NCBI RefSeq assembly: GCF_001673315.1
Contig: NZ_LZLQ01000128.1
Span: 1-52,271 of the forward strand
Length of the DNA stretch: 52,271 bases
Direction of reading: 5' to 3'
Source: Mycobacterium asiaticum
GTDB taxonomy: Bacteria; Actinomycetota; Actinomycetes; Mycobacteriales; Mycobacteriaceae
Shown here: positions 1 through 8,646 of the stretch, in pieces
Layout: each line of letters begins with the position of its first letter
Numbering within the stretch: position 1 is the stretch's first letter
Translations under genes and position numbers: made by a program
The notes under the pieces: model-generated
Databases searched by the model: none
The model's input: the letters and a program-made list of their open reading frames with translations, nothing else
What the model was told of the DNA's origin: nothing

Positions 1-2
1 GC

Positions 3-53
3 GAAAATCCGCAACCCGCACAGCCAGGCGTCACCTGCCGGGCACCGGCATGA
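3..53 (+). CDS. pstP: PstP Ser/Thr phosphatase, C-terminal end only
   Basis: Only the last 16 codons are in the window; they read to a TGA at 51-53 and end in a Pro/Gln/Ala-rich tail (..QPGVTCRAPA). No catalytic part is visible. The call rests on position: in mycobacteria pstP, the PP2C-type phosphatase that dephosphorylates PknA and PknB, lies immediately before rodA. The stop overlaps the rodA ATG as ATGA, so the two are probably translationally coupled. Confidence 0.7.
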   Translation, partial: ENPQPAQPGVTCRAPA

Positions 54-1462
54 CGACGACGGAACTGCCCGCCCCGGTAGCGGTGACCCCTCCGCTGCCC
101 ACTCGGCGCAATGCCGAATTGTTGCTGTTGTGCTTCGCCGCGTTGATCACCATCGCCGCGCTGTTCATGGTGGAGGCCAACCAGGAACGTGGCCTGCACT
201 GGGACCTGACCACCTACGGTCTGGGCTTCCTGACGCTGTTCGGGATCGCCCACTTGACCCTGCGGCGGTTCGCGCCGTACACCGACCCGCTGTTGCTGCC
301 GGTGGTGGCGCTGCTCAATGGGCTCGGACTGGTGATGATCCACCGACTTGACTTGGTGGACAAGGAAGTTGGCCGCCACGGCCACCCCAGCGCGAACCAG
401 CAGATGCTGTGGACTCTGGTCGGTGTGACCGCGTTCGCGCTGGTGGTGGGCCTGCTCAAGGATCACCGTCAGCTCGCGCGCTACGGCTATATCTGCGGGT
501 TGACGGGGTTGATCTTCCTGGTGATCCCCGCGCTGTTGCCGGCCGCGCTGTCCGAGCAGAACGGCGCGAAAATCTGGATCCGCTTGCCGGGCTTCTCGAT
601 TCAGCCCGCGGAGTTCTCCAAGATTCTGCTGCTGATCTTCTTCTCGTCGGTTCTGGTGGCCAAGCGCAACCTGTTCACCAGCGCCGGCAAGCATTTGATG
701 GGCATGACCCTGCCGCGCCCGCGCGACCTGGCCCCGTTGCTGGCCGCCTGGGTGATGTCGGTGGGCGTGATGGTGTTCGAGAAGGACCTCGGCACGTCAC
801 TGCTGTTATACGCGTCGTTTCTGGTGGTGGTGTACCTGGCCACGCAGCGATTCAGTTGGGTCGTGCTCGGCCTGGTGCTGTTCGCCGCCGGAAGCGTGGT
901 GGCCTACTATCTCTTCGCTCACGTCCGGGTCCGGGTGCAGACATGGCTGGACCCGTTCGCGGACCCCGACGGCAGCGGATACCAGATGGTGCAGGCGCTG
1001 TTCAGCTTCGCCACCGGCGGCATCTTCGGCACCGGGCTCGGCAACGGCCAGCCCGACACGGTGCCGGCCGCCTCGACCGACTTCATCATCGCCGCGTTCG
1101 GCGAAGAGCTCGGACTGGTCGGGCTGGCCAGCATCCTGATGCTGTACACCATCGTCATCATCCGGGGCATGCGCACCGCGATCGCGACCCGCGACAGCTT
1201 CGGCAAGCTGCTGGCTGCGGGCCTTGCGTCCACGCTGGCGATTCAGCTGTTCATCGTCGTCGGCGGTGTCACCAAACTCATCCCGCTGACCGGCTTGACC
1301 ACGCCCTGGATGTCCTACGGCGGATCTTCACTGCTGGCCAACTATGTGCTGCTGGGCATCCTGGCCCGCATCTCCGACGGTGCCCGGCGCCCGCTGCGCA
1401 CCCGCCCGCGACAGAAGTCGCCGATCGCGGCAGCCAGCACCGAGGTGATCGAGCGCGTATGA
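50..1462 (+). CDS. rodA: RodA SEDS-family peptidoglycan glycosyltransferase
   Basis: Polytopic membrane protein of 470 aa, the usual length for mycobacterial RodA. SEDS proteins polymerise lipid II into glycan strands during elongation and work with a class B penicillin-binding protein. After a short cytoplasmic N-terminus, hydrophobic segments follow one another almost to the end. Typical SEDS stretches are present: IQPAEFSK (about residues 184-191), EKDLGTSLL (about 243-251) and a late TPWMSYGGSS segment (about 418-427). The ATG overlaps the preceding stop and its own TGA overlaps the pbpA ATG. It is the second gene of the conserved pstP-rodA-pbpA-pknA-pknB operon. FtsW is the main alternative, excluded by this gene neighbourhood. 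Confidence 0.95.
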   Translation: MTTTELPAPVAVTPPLPTRRNAELLLLCFAALITIAALFMVEANQERGLHWDLTTYGLGFLTLFGIAHLTLRRFAPYTDPLLLPVVALLNGLGLVMIHRLDLVDKEVGRHGHPSANQQMLWTLVGVTAFALVVGLLKDHRQLARYGYICGLTGLIFLVIPALLPAALSEQNGAKIWIRLPGFSIQPAEFSKILLLIFFSSVLVAKRNLFTSAGKHLMGMTLPRPRDLAPLLAAWVMSVGVMVFEKDLGTSLLLYASFLVVVYLATQRFSWVVLGLVLFAAGSVVAYYLFAHVRVRVQTWLDPFADPDGSGYQMVQALFSFATGGIFGTGLGNGQPDTVPAASTDFIIAAFGEELGLVGLASILMLYTIVIIRGMRTAIATRDSFGKLLAAGLASTLAIQLFIVVGGVTKLIPLTGLTTPWMSYGGSSLLANYVLLGILARISDGARRPLRTRPRQKSPIAAASTEVIERV

Positions 1463-2937
1463 ACACCTCGCTGCGCCGGATCTCGGTGACCGTGATGGCG
1501 TTGATCGTTTTGCTTCTGCTCAACGCCACGATGACGCAGGTCTTCACCGCCGACGGGTTGCGTGCCGACCCACGCAATCAGCGGGTCCTGCTCGACGAGT
1601 ACTCACGGCAGCGCGGCCAGATCATCGCCGGGGGGCAACTCCTGGCTTATTCGGTGGCCACCGACAGCCGGTTCCGTTTTCTGCGGGTATATCCCAACCC
1701 CGCTGTGTTCGCGCCGGTCACCGGCTTCTACTCGCTGCGGTATTCCAGTGCGGGTCTGGAACGCGCCGAAGACCTGCTCCTCAATGGATCCGACGAGCGG
1801 CTGTTCGGCCGTCGGCTGGCCGATTTCTTCACCGGGCGCGACCCTCGCGGCGGCAACGTCGAGACCACCATCAACCCGCGCATTCAGCAGGCCGCCTGGG
1901 ATGGCCTGCAGCAAGGGTGCGGCGGGCGGCCCTGCAAGGGTGCCGTGGTGGCCATCGAGCCCTCGACCGGGAAGATCCTGGCCCTGGTGTCGTCGCCGTC
2001 CTATGACCCCAACCTGCTGGCGTCGCACAACGCCGAGGTGCAGGCCCGGGCCTGGCAGCAACTGCGGGACGACCCGGACGCCCCGCTGGTCAACCGGGCG
2101 ATCTCGGAAACCTATCCGCCCGGGTCGACCTTCAAAGTGATCACCACAGCCGCTGCGTTGCAGGCCGGAGCCACCGAAAGCCAGCAGCTGACCGCGGCGC
2201 CAACCATCCCGCTACCGGACAGCACCGCCAATCTGGAGAATTACGGCGGCACTGCGTGCGGCTCCTCGCCGACGGTGCCGTTGAGTGAGGCGTTCGCGAA
2301 ATCGTGCAACACCGCATTCGTTCAACTGGGCCTTTTGACCGGCGCGGACGCCCTGCGCAGCATGGCGAAGGCCTTCGGTCTGGACAGCTCACCTGAGCCG
2401 ATTCCGCTGCAGGTCGCCGAATCGACGGTGGGCCCCATCTCCGACGGTGCCGCACTGGGCATGACCAGCATCGGCCAGAAGGACGTGGCGCTCACCCCGC
2501 TGCAGAATGCGCAGGTCGCCGCGGCCATCGCCAATGGCGGCATCATGATGCAGCCGTACCTGGTAGAGAGTCTCAAGGGTCCGGACCTGTCCAATATCAG
2601 CACCACCGCCCCGTATCAGCAGCGCCGCGCGGTGTCGCCGCAGGTCGCCGCTAAGCTAGCAGAGCTGATGGTCGGCGCCGAGAAACTCGCGCAGCAGAAA
2701 GGGGCGATCCCCGGCGTGCAGATCGCATCCAAGACGGGCACCGCAGAGCATGGCACCGATCCGCGACATACGCCACCTCATGCGTGGTACATCGCCTTCG
2801 CACCCGCGCAGGCGCCGAAGATTGCCGTGGCCGTGTTGGTAGAGAATGGCGCCGATCGTCTGTCCGCGACCGGGGGTGCATTGGCTGCGCCGATCGGGCG
2901 GGCAGTGATCGAGGCTGCTTTGCAAGGGGGACCATGA
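1459..2937 (+). CDS. pbpA: Penicillin-binding protein PbpA (class B transpeptidase)
   Basis: 492-aa class B PBP that cross-links peptidoglycan on the outer face of the membrane. The start is the ATG that overlaps the rodA stop (ATGA); upstream codons in the same frame run through rodA and are not real. A single N-terminal transmembrane anchor (about residues 9-27) is followed by a short N-terminal domain and a transpeptidase domain. All three active-site motifs are visible: STFK with Ser at about 223, SCN at about 282, and KTG at about 425. It pairs with RodA and sits immediately before pknA, a kinase reported to control this family in mycobacteria. Length agrees with M. tuberculosis PbpA (491 aa). 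Confidence 0.96.
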   Translation: MNTSLRRISVTVMALIVLLLLNATMTQVFTADGLRADPRNQRVLLDEYSRQRGQIIAGGQLLAYSVATDSRFRFLRVYPNPAVFAPVTGFYSLRYSSAGLERAEDLLLNGSDERLFGRRLADFFTGRDPRGGNVETTINPRIQQAAWDGLQQGCGGRPCKGAVVAIEPSTGKILALVSSPSYDPNLLASHNAEVQARAWQQLRDDPDAPLVNRAISETYPPGSTFKVITTAAALQAGATESQQLTAAPTIPLPDSTANLENYGGTACGSSPTVPLSEAFAKSCNTAFVQLGLLTGADALRSMAKAFGLDSSPEPIPLQVAESTVGPISDGAALGMTSIGQKDVALTPLQNAQVAAAIANGGIMMQPYLVESLKGPDLSNISTTAPYQQRRAVSPQVAAKLAELMVGAEKLAQQKGAIPGVQIASKTGTAEHGTDPRHTPPHAWYIAFAPAQAPKIAVAVLVENGADRLSATGGALAAPIGRAVIEAALQGGP

Positions 2938-4187
2938 GTCCAAGAGTTGGGGTGACGCTGTCAGGCCGATACCGCCTGCAGCGGCTCATCGCCACTGGTG
3001 GCATGGGCCAGGTGTGGGAGGCGGTGGACAGCCGGCTGGGCCGGCGCGTCGCGGTCAAAGTGCTCAAGCAGGAGTTCTCCCAAGACCCTGAGTTCATCGA
3101 ACGGTTCCGTGCCGAGGCGCGCACCACCGCAATGCTCAACCATCCCGGAATCGCTCAGGTGCATGACTACGGCGAAAGCGCGATGGACGGGGAGGGCCGC
3201 ACGGCCTACCTGGTGATGGAGTTGGTCAACGGCGAACCGCTGAATTCGGTGATCAAACGCACCGGCCGGCTGTCGCTGCGGCACGCCCTGGACATGCTCG
3301 AGCAGACCGGTCGCGCGTTGCAGGTCGCACATGCCGCCGGCCTGGTGCACCGCGACGTGAAGCCGGGCAACATCCTGATCACGCCGACCGGGCAGGTGAA
3401 GATCACCGACTTCGGCATCGCCAAGGCCGTCGACGCCGCTCCGGTGACCCAGACCGGCATGGTGATGGGTACCGCCCAGTACATCGCACCCGAGCAGGCC
3501 CTCGGCCACGATGCGACACCGGCCAGTGACGTGTACGCGCTGGGCGTCGTTGGCTACGAGGTGGTTTCGGGTAAGCGGCCGTTCGCCGGGGACGGCGCGC
3601 TGACGGTGGCGATGAAACACATCAAGGAGCCGCCGCCGCCGTTGCCGGCCGACTTGCCGCCCAACGTCCGCGAACTCATCGAGATCACCCTGGTCAAGAA
3701 CCCCAGCCAGCGCTACCGCAGCGGGGGACCGTTCGCCGACGCGGTGGCCGCGGTGCGGGCCGGTCGCCGGCCGCCCCGGCCCAGCCAGTCGCCACCGCCC
3801 GGGCGGGCGGCACCGGCAGCCATTCCGTCGGCCACACCGGCCCGGATTGCGCCCGCGCCGGCCACCCGCAGCACGGCGCCGCGCCGGGCAGCCAGCGGGC
3901 ACCGGCCGCCACCGGCCCGCCGCACGTTCTCTTCGGGTCAGCGCGCGTTGCTGTGGGCCGCCGGGGTGCTCGGAGCGCTGGCGATCATCATCGCCGTGCT
4001 CATCGTGATCAACTCGAAGGCGGACACTCAGCAGCAGCCGGCGCCGCCGACCGTGACGAATACCGGTAGTGCCCCCGCCGCGGGCATCGGGCCTGGTCCG
4101 GGCATCGTTGTGAATTGGACGGATCGTACGGAAACGGGTAATCCTCGACTACGCCCGGCGCCGGCCCTACTCGAGATTGTGCGATGA
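2934..4187 (+). CDS. pknA: Ser/Thr protein kinase PknA
   Basis: 417-aa transmembrane Hanks-type kinase that, with PknB, controls growth, septation and cell-wall enzymes. The start MSPRVGVTLSGRYRL matches the known PknA N-terminus and overlaps the pbpA stop (ATGA). Visible features are a glycine-rich loop (TGGMG, about 21-25), catalytic Lys42 in VAVK, HRDVKPGN with Asp141, DFG, and an activation loop with TQTG (Thr about 172 and 174). A Pro/Ala-rich juxtamembrane linker (about 280-340) precedes one transmembrane helix (about 345-365) and a short outside tail lacking PASTA repeats. The tail is slightly shorter than in M. tuberculosis (431 aa in total). Confidence 0.96.
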   Translation: MSPRVGVTLSGRYRLQRLIATGGMGQVWEAVDSRLGRRVAVKVLKQEFSQDPEFIERFRAEARTTAMLNHPGIAQVHDYGESAMDGEGRTAYLVMELVNGEPLNSVIKRTGRLSLRHALDMLEQTGRALQVAHAAGLVHRDVKPGNILITPTGQVKITDFGIAKAVDAAPVTQTGMVMGTAQYIAPEQALGHDATPASDVYALGVVGYEVVSGKRPFAGDGALTVAMKHIKEPPPPLPADLPPNVRELIEITLVKNPSQRYRSGGPFADAVAAVRAGRRPPRPSQSPPPGRAAPAAIPSATPARIAPAPATRSTAPRRAASGHRPPPARRTFSSGQRALLWAAGVLGALAIIIAVLIVINSKADTQQQPAPPTVTNTGSAPAAGIGPGPGIVVNWTDRTETGNPRLRPAPALLEIVR

Positions 4188-6058
4188 CCACCCCTCAGCA
4201 TCTGTCCGACCGTTACGAACTAGGTGACATCCTCGGTTTCGGGGGCATGTCCGAAGTTCACCTGGCCCGCGATGTGCGCTTGCATCGCGACGTCGCGGTC
4301 AAGGTGCTGCGCGCGGACTTGGCCCGGGATCCCAGCTTTTACCTGCGGTTCCGCCGGGAGGCGCAGAACGCCGCAGCGTTGAATCACCCCGCGATCGTCG
4401 CGGTCTACGACACCGGCGAAGCCGAGACCCCGGCCGGCCCGCTGCCCTACATCGTGATGGAGTACGTCGACGGCGTCACCCTGCGCGACATCGTGCACAA
4501 CGACGGCCCCATGCCCCCCAAGCGGGCCATCGAGGTGATCGCCGACGCCTGCCAAGCGCTGAACTTCAGCCACCAGAACGGCATCATCCATCGCGACGTG
4601 AAGCCGGCCAACATCATGATCAGCTCCGCCAACGCGGTGAAGGTGATGGACTTCGGCATCGCCCGGGCAATCGCCGACAGCGGTAACAGCGTCACCCAGA
4701 CCGCGGCGGTGATCGGCACCGCGCAGTACCTGTCACCCGAGCAGGCCCGCGGGGATTCCGTGGACGCCCGCTCCGACGTCTACTCGCTGGGTTGCGTCCT
4801 GTACGAAATGCTCACCGGCGAGCCGCCTTTCACCGGTGATTCGCCGGTGGCGGTCGCCTACCAGCACGTGCGGGAAGACCCCACGCCACCGTCCGAGCGG
4901 CACGAGGGCATTTCACCCGACCTGGACGCTGTGGTGCTCAAGGCGCTGGCCAAGAACCCGGAAAACCGCTACCAGACCGCCGCCGAGATGCGGGCGGATC
5001 TGGTCCGGGTGCACAACGGCGAGGCACCCGAGGCACCCAAAATCCTCACCGGCGCCGAGCGCAAAGCTTTCATGACGTCTTCGGGCCATGGCGGCCCGCG
5101 CACCGACCCGTTGCCCCGCCAGAACTTCGACGCCACCGAAGGGGAGCGCAGCGTCGGCTCGGTGGGCCGCTGGGTGGCCGTGGTGGCCGTACTGGCGGTG
5201 CTGACCATTGTGGTCACCATCGCGATCAACACCTTCGGTGGCAGCACCCGCAGCGTCCAGGTGCCCGACGTGCGGGGGCAGGTGTCCGCCGACGCCATCG
5301 CCTCATTACAGAACAAGGGATTCCGGACGCGAACCCAGCAGAGACCCGACTCGGGGATTCCGCCCGACCACGTCATCAGCACCGACCCGGGTGCCAACAC
5401 CTCGGTGGGCGCCGGTGATGAAATCACCATCAATGTCTCGACCGGCCCCGAGCAGCGGGAGGTGCCGGACGTGTCGTCGCTGACTTATTCCGAGGCGGTC
5501 AAGAAGCTCACCGCGGCGGGTTTCAGCAAGTTCAAGCAAGCCAATTCGCCGTCCACCCCGGACCTGGCGGGCAAGGTGATCGGGACCAACCCCCCGGCCA
5601 ACCAGACATCGGCGATCACCAACCAGATCACGATCATCATCGGTTCCGGACCCGAGACGAAAGAGATTCCAGACGTCACCGGTCAGAGCGTTGACCTTGC
5701 CCAGCGCAACCTCACCGTTTACGGCTTCACCAAGTTCAGTCAGTCACAGGTGGACAGCACCAGGCCGGCGGGGGAGGTGATCGGCACCAATCCGGCTCGC
5801 GGACAGACGGTTCCGGTCGATTCGGTGATCGAGCTACAGGTGTCGAAGGGCAATCAATTCGTGATGCCCGACCTGTCCGGCATGTTCTGGACGGATGCCG
5901 AACCGCGGTTGCGCGCGCTGGGTTGGACCGGGGTACTGGACAAGGGGGCCGACGTCGATGCCGGCGGCGCCCAGCACAACAAGATCGTTTATCAGAATCC
6001 GGCGGCCGGCACCGGGGCGAACCGCGACGGCGTGATCACGCTGAAGTTCGGTCAGTAG
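4184..6058 (+). CDS. pknB: Ser/Thr protein kinase PknB with four PASTA domains
   Basis: 624-aa essential receptor-like kinase. The intracellular kinase domain (about 1-280) has catalytic Lys40, HRDVKPAN with Asp138, DFG, and activation-loop threonines in VTQTAAVIGT (about 171 and 173). A juxtamembrane linker and one transmembrane helix (about 330-352) lead to four extracellular PASTA repeats, each opening with a 'V/I/M-PD' turn (VQVPDVRGQ, REVPDVSS, KEIPDVTG, FVMPDLSG). PASTA domains sense muropeptides and lipid II. Known targets in other mycobacteria include CwlM and MurJ, both encoded in this window. The ATG overlaps the pknA stop, and the last 23 nt overlap the end of the convergent trpG gene. 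Confidence 0.97.
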   Translation: MTTPQHLSDRYELGDILGFGGMSEVHLARDVRLHRDVAVKVLRADLARDPSFYLRFRREAQNAAALNHPAIVAVYDTGEAETPAGPLPYIVMEYVDGVTLRDIVHNDGPMPPKRAIEVIADACQALNFSHQNGIIHRDVKPANIMISSANAVKVMDFGIARAIADSGNSVTQTAAVIGTAQYLSPEQARGDSVDARSDVYSLGCVLYEMLTGEPPFTGDSPVAVAYQHVREDPTPPSERHEGISPDLDAVVLKALAKNPENRYQTAAEMRADLVRVHNGEAPEAPKILTGAERKAFMTSSGHGGPRTDPLPRQNFDATEGERSVGSVGRWVAVVAVLAVLTIVVTIAINTFGGSTRSVQVPDVRGQVSADAIASLQNKGFRTRTQQRPDSGIPPDHVISTDPGANTSVGAGDEITINVSTGPEQREVPDVSSLTYSEAVKKLTAAGFSKFKQANSPSTPDLAGKVIGTNPPANQTSAITNQITIIIGSGPETKEIPDVTGQSVDLAQRNLTVYGFTKFSQSQVDSTRPAGEVIGTNPARGQTVPVDSVIELQVSKGNQFVMPDLSGMFWTDAEPRLRALGWTGVLDKGADVDAGGAQHNKIVYQNPAAGTGANRDGVITLKFGQ

Positions 6059-6728
6059 CCGTCGGAGCGGGTTGGCCGGGGATGTGCGGCCGCACCGCCG
6101 TGAGGACCTCGTTCTCGAGCCGGCGCACCAGTGTGTCGTCACGCGCCCAGCCGCAGTAGGTGAGCCAGTTGGCCAGCATCCGGTGTCCGCCTTCGGTGAG
6201 GATCGACTCCGGGTGGAATTGGACGCCGTGGATCGGCAGTTCGGTATGCCGCACTGCCATGATGACCCCACTCTGGGTGTGGGCGATGGCCTGCAACTCG
6301 GCCGGCAGCGACTCGGGCAGGATGGTCAGGGAGTGGTACCGAGTCGCTGTGAAGGGATCCGGGAGCCCTTGCAGCACACCGTCATTGGTGTGCTGCACGC
6401 TGCTGGTCTTGCCGTGCAGCAACTCGGGTGCGCGGTCCACGGTGGCACCGAACGCAACGCCGATGGCTTGGTGACCGAGGCACACTCCCAGTAGCGGGGT
6501 GTGCGCGGTGGCACACGCGCGCACCAGGCTGATCGAGGCGCCCGCACGTTCGGGGGTGCCGGGGCCGGGGCTGAGCAGAACGCCGTCGAACTCCGCCGCG
6601 ATCGTTTCGGGCTCACCCAGCCTGGCGTCGTCGTTGCGCCACACCGTCGCCTCGACGCCCAGTTGGCCCAGGTACTGGACCAGGTTGAACACGAAGCTGT
6701 CGTAATTGTCGACGACCAGGATCCGCAC
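6036..6728 (-). CDS. trpG: Glutamine amidotransferase, anthranilate/ADC synthase component II
   Basis: 230-aa class I glutamine amidotransferase that releases ammonia from glutamine for anthranilate (tryptophan) or aminodeoxychorismate (folate) synthesis. Start chosen at the GTG that gives (V)RILVVDNYDSF, the conserved family start; longer readings upstream lack similarity. Motifs seen are NYDSF, the oxyanion segment SPGPGTPE, nucleophile Cys83 in LLGVCLGHQ, and the His/Glu pair in HGVQFHPES. It is convergent with pknB and overlaps it by 23 nt. No other trp gene is nearby, so a dual PabA/TrpG role is likely but cannot be read from sequence. It follows a DUF881 gene in the same direction after a 62-nt gap. 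Confidence 0.92.
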   Translation of the reverse strand: MRILVVDNYDSFVFNLVQYLGQLGVEATVWRNDDARLGEPETIAAEFDGVLLSPGPGTPERAGASISLVRACATAHTPLLGVCLGHQAIGVAFGATVDRAPELLHGKTSSVQHTNDGVLQGLPDPFTATRYHSLTILPESLPAELQAIAHTQSGVIMAVRHTELPIHGVQFHPESILTEGGHRMLANWLTYCGWARDDTLVRRLENEVLTAVRPHIPGQPAPTATDRTSA

Positions 6729-6790
6729 CGTGACAGGGTACCGTCCGTCTTGCCGTCCGCCCCAGCCCTGCCGTCGAGCCCGGGCCGTTG

Positions 6791-7534
6791 TCAGTAGCCG
6801 ATCGGGCCCATCGGCTGGGCGTAGTGCAACCGGACCGGTTCGGCATAGCCGGCGACGGCGACGTCGGACTTGACGTCCTCGTGGTAGCCCAGCCCGAATC
6901 GGACCACGTACTGCTTGTAAAGCGTCACCAAGGGTGCGGCGGCGAGGGCGGTCTGCATGGCCGCGGCGTTGCCGATCGCGGTGATGGAATAGGGCGGACT
7001 GTAGGTGCGCCCGTTGAGTAGCAACGTATTGCCCACACAGCGCACTACCGAGGTGGCGATGATGCGCTGATCCTGCATCTGGATCGCCTCCGCGCCGGCA
7101 CTCCACATGGCGTTGAGAACGCCGTCGATGTCCTGCTGGTGCACGACGAGATCATCTGGGGTGGCATCGCGGGGGAAGCGCCCGTTGGCGTCGCGCTGGG
7201 CGTCATCGAGGACCACCACCAAGCCCGGTCCATGGACGGCGCTCATGCTGGCCTCACCGGCCAGTTCGGCGGCCCGCCTGAGCATCGCCTGCAGCGCGGT
7301 GTCCGAGGAGCGGCCGTGGAATGCGTCGATTTTCCTGGTCAGTGCCTGCCGGTCGGAGTCCAGCCGACCCACCGAGTCGCGGGTCTCGCGGACCAGGTCG
7401 ACCAGTCGCGGAGCATCGCTGCGGCGAATCTCCGCGCCGCCGGACACCCCGTGCGTGGCCGCCAGCAACAGGCCGGCCAACAGACAGACCAGCGGGACAC
7501 CGAAACGCCACGGCGACTGTCGCCGATCGATCAT
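6791..7534 (-). CDS. DUF881 family membrane-anchored protein (Rv0012-like)
   Basis: 247-aa protein with one N-terminal signal-anchor (about residues 10-30), then a coiled-coil-like stretch (RLVDLVRETRDSVGRLDSDRQALTRKID) and a DUF881 domain with GPGLVVVLDDAQ (about 102-113), VVHQQDIDGVLNAMWSAGAEAIQ and a late PYSITAIGN. DUF881 proteins have no proven enzymatic activity and often lie in division-gene neighbourhoods of Gram-positive bacteria, matching its place beside crgA. It is divergent from crgA, sharing a 103-nt intergenic region, and is likely cotranscribed with trpG. Exact function unknown; orthologous to M. tuberculosis Rv0012 by position and content. Confidence 0.85.
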   Translation of the reverse strand: MIDRRQSPWRFGVPLVCLLAGLLLAATHGVSGGAEIRRSDAPRLVDLVRETRDSVGRLDSDRQALTRKIDAFHGRSSDTALQAMLRRAAELAGEASMSAVHGPGLVVVLDDAQRDANGRFPRDATPDDLVVHQQDIDGVLNAMWSAGAEAIQMQDQRIIATSVVRCVGNTLLLNGRTYSPPYSITAIGNAAAMQTALAAAPLVTLYKQYVVRFGLGYHEDVKSDVAVAGYAEPVRLHYAQPMGPIGY

Positions 7535-7637
7535 CGTGTCTCCGGTTTCCTGGCATTCGAGCCGGGTGGGCTAGTCTCGTATCCGAGTTGTGCCTGCATG
7601 CAACCGTAATCGTTGCACCCGATACCAGAGGTAACAA

Positions 7638-7919
7638 ATGCCCAAGTCCAAGGTCCGGAAGAAGAACGACTTCACCGTCAGCGCGGTCAGCCGTACGCCG
7701 GTGAAGGTGAAGGTCGGGCCCTCGAGCGTGTGGTTCGTTGCCTTGTTCATCGGGCTGATGTTGATCGGGCTCGTCTGGTTGATGGTGTTCCAGCTGGCTG
7801 CTTACGGCCCGCAGGCCCCGACCTGGTTGCACTGGATGGCCGAACTGGGTCCGTGGAACTACGCGATCGCCTTTGCTTTCATGATCACCGGCCTTTTGCT
7901 CACGATGCGCTGGCACTGA
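7638..7919 (+). CDS. crgA: Cell division protein CrgA
   Basis: 93-aa protein, identical in length to M. tuberculosis CrgA. The basic cytoplasmic N-terminus (MPKSKVRKKNDFT) is followed by two transmembrane helices (about 31-52 and 69-89) joined by a short outside loop. CrgA is a divisome membrane protein known to contact FtsZ, FtsI/FtsQ and CwsA; cwsA is also in this window. A Shine-Dalgarno-like AGAGG lies 8-12 nt before the ATG. The gene is divergent from the DUF881 gene. The following 167-nt intergenic stretch carries an 18-bp perfect palindrome that may terminate crgA or regulate the next gene. Confidence 0.97.
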   Translation: MPKSKVRKKNDFTVSAVSRTPVKVKVGPSSVWFVALFIGLMLIGLVWLMVFQLAAYGPQAPTWLHWMAELGPWNYAIAFAFMITGLLLTMRWH

Positions 7920-8002
7920 GCGGCTCAATCGGGATCGGCACGGGCAAAATGCATTCATCCTGTGACGGCTTTGTTTGCGCTCCAGCAACCTTCCGATCAC
8001 CC

Positions 8003-8020
8003 AATCACACGCGTGTGATT
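8003..8020. promoter_or_regulatory. 18-bp perfect palindrome between crgA and the PH-domain gene
   Basis: AATCACACGCGTGTGATT equals its own reverse complement over all 18 bases. It could be a dimeric-repressor operator for the downstream gene or, folded as a 7-bp stem with a CGCG loop, a terminator for crgA. No T-tract follows. The symmetry is directly seen; the role is inferred. Confidence 0.5.
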
Positions 8021-8042
8021 CATCCCCACTGTTGATAGCGTC

Positions 8043-8061
8043 TGTGGATAACCGTATCCAC
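8043..8061. promoter_or_regulatory. DnaA-box-containing inverted repeat
   Basis: TGTGGATAA at 8043-8051 is an exact reverse complement of the DnaA box TTATCCACA. It forms part of a 7-bp inverted repeat, GTGGATA (8044-8050) and TATCCAC (8055-8061). It lies 26 nt before the ATG of the PH-domain gene and about 11 kb from dnaA. Either DnaA or a dimeric regulator could bind; unproven. Confidence 0.4.
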
Positions 8062-8086
8062 CGTGGTAGGAGGGTACTGGTAGGCC

Positions 8087-8521
8087 ATGCAGCAAACTGA
8101 ATGGGCGCCGCATCCGGCAGGAATCGCTGGTTGCGGGCTTGCCGGTGTTTTGTTGGCTATCGCTGCTGTGACCCTGGTCACAGACCCGCCCGGCCGGGTC
8201 ATCGCGGGCACCGCGGCAGCCGGTTTGATCTTGTTTGCCGGCGCGTCGTGGCGCGCGCGACCAAAGCTGGCAATCACACCGGACGGTCTGGTCTTACGGG
8301 GATGGTTCCGAACGGAGACATTGAGCCGGGACGTTATCGAAATCATCCGCATTTCCGAGTTCCGCCGCCACGCCCGCAGGGTTCGCCTGCTGGAGGTCGA
8401 AACGGTAGGAGGAGGATTGCGGATCCTGTCCCGATGGGACCTGGGCACCGACCCGTTGGAGGTGCTCGACGCCCTCACCGACGCCGGTTATGCCGGCCCG
8501 CGAAAGAAGGGCGCCCGCTAG
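8087..8521 (+). CDS. PH domain-containing membrane protein (Rv0010c-like)
   Basis: 144-aa protein with two hydrophobic segments near the N-terminus (about 10-28 and 36-52) and a small bacterial PH-like domain after them (LAITPDGLVLRGWFRTETLSRDVIEIIRISEFR..). Orthologous by position, length and pattern to M. tuberculosis Rv0010c (141 aa). The DGLVLRG..F turn and the final GTDPLEVLDAL helix are typical of short bacterial PH proteins. No enzymatic residues are evident and the function is unknown. It is convergent with ppiA across a hairpin-rich gap. Two symmetrical DNA elements precede it, so it may be specifically regulated. Confidence 0.85.
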   Translation: MQQTEWAPHPAGIAGCGLAGVLLAIAAVTLVTDPPGRVIAGTAAAGLILFAGASWRARPKLAITPDGLVLRGWFRTETLSRDVIEIIRISEFRRHARRVRLLEVETVGGGLRILSRWDLGTDPLEVLDALTDAGYAGPRKKGAR

Positions 8522-8537
8522 CCTGCCTAGCCTGTCG

Positions 8538-8569
8538 CCCCGGGTTACCGGGGTACCCGGGTTACCCGG
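8538..8569. terminator. Paired GC hairpins between convergent genes
   Basis: CCCCGG (8538-8543) and CCGGGG (8548-8553) form a 6-bp stem with a GTTA loop. CCGGGT (8557-8562) and ACCCGG (8564-8569) form a second stem around one T. They lie between the 3' ends of the PH-domain gene and ppiA. Symmetry would allow action in both directions. No U-tract, as is common in mycobacteria. Confidence 0.5.
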
Positions 8570-8646
8570 CCAGGCCGCGAGCGCGCGTGTCCGTCCAGCG
8601 ACACGCCGCTGCGGCTGGCATTTGACGGCCGCTCGCGGGCCGAGCG

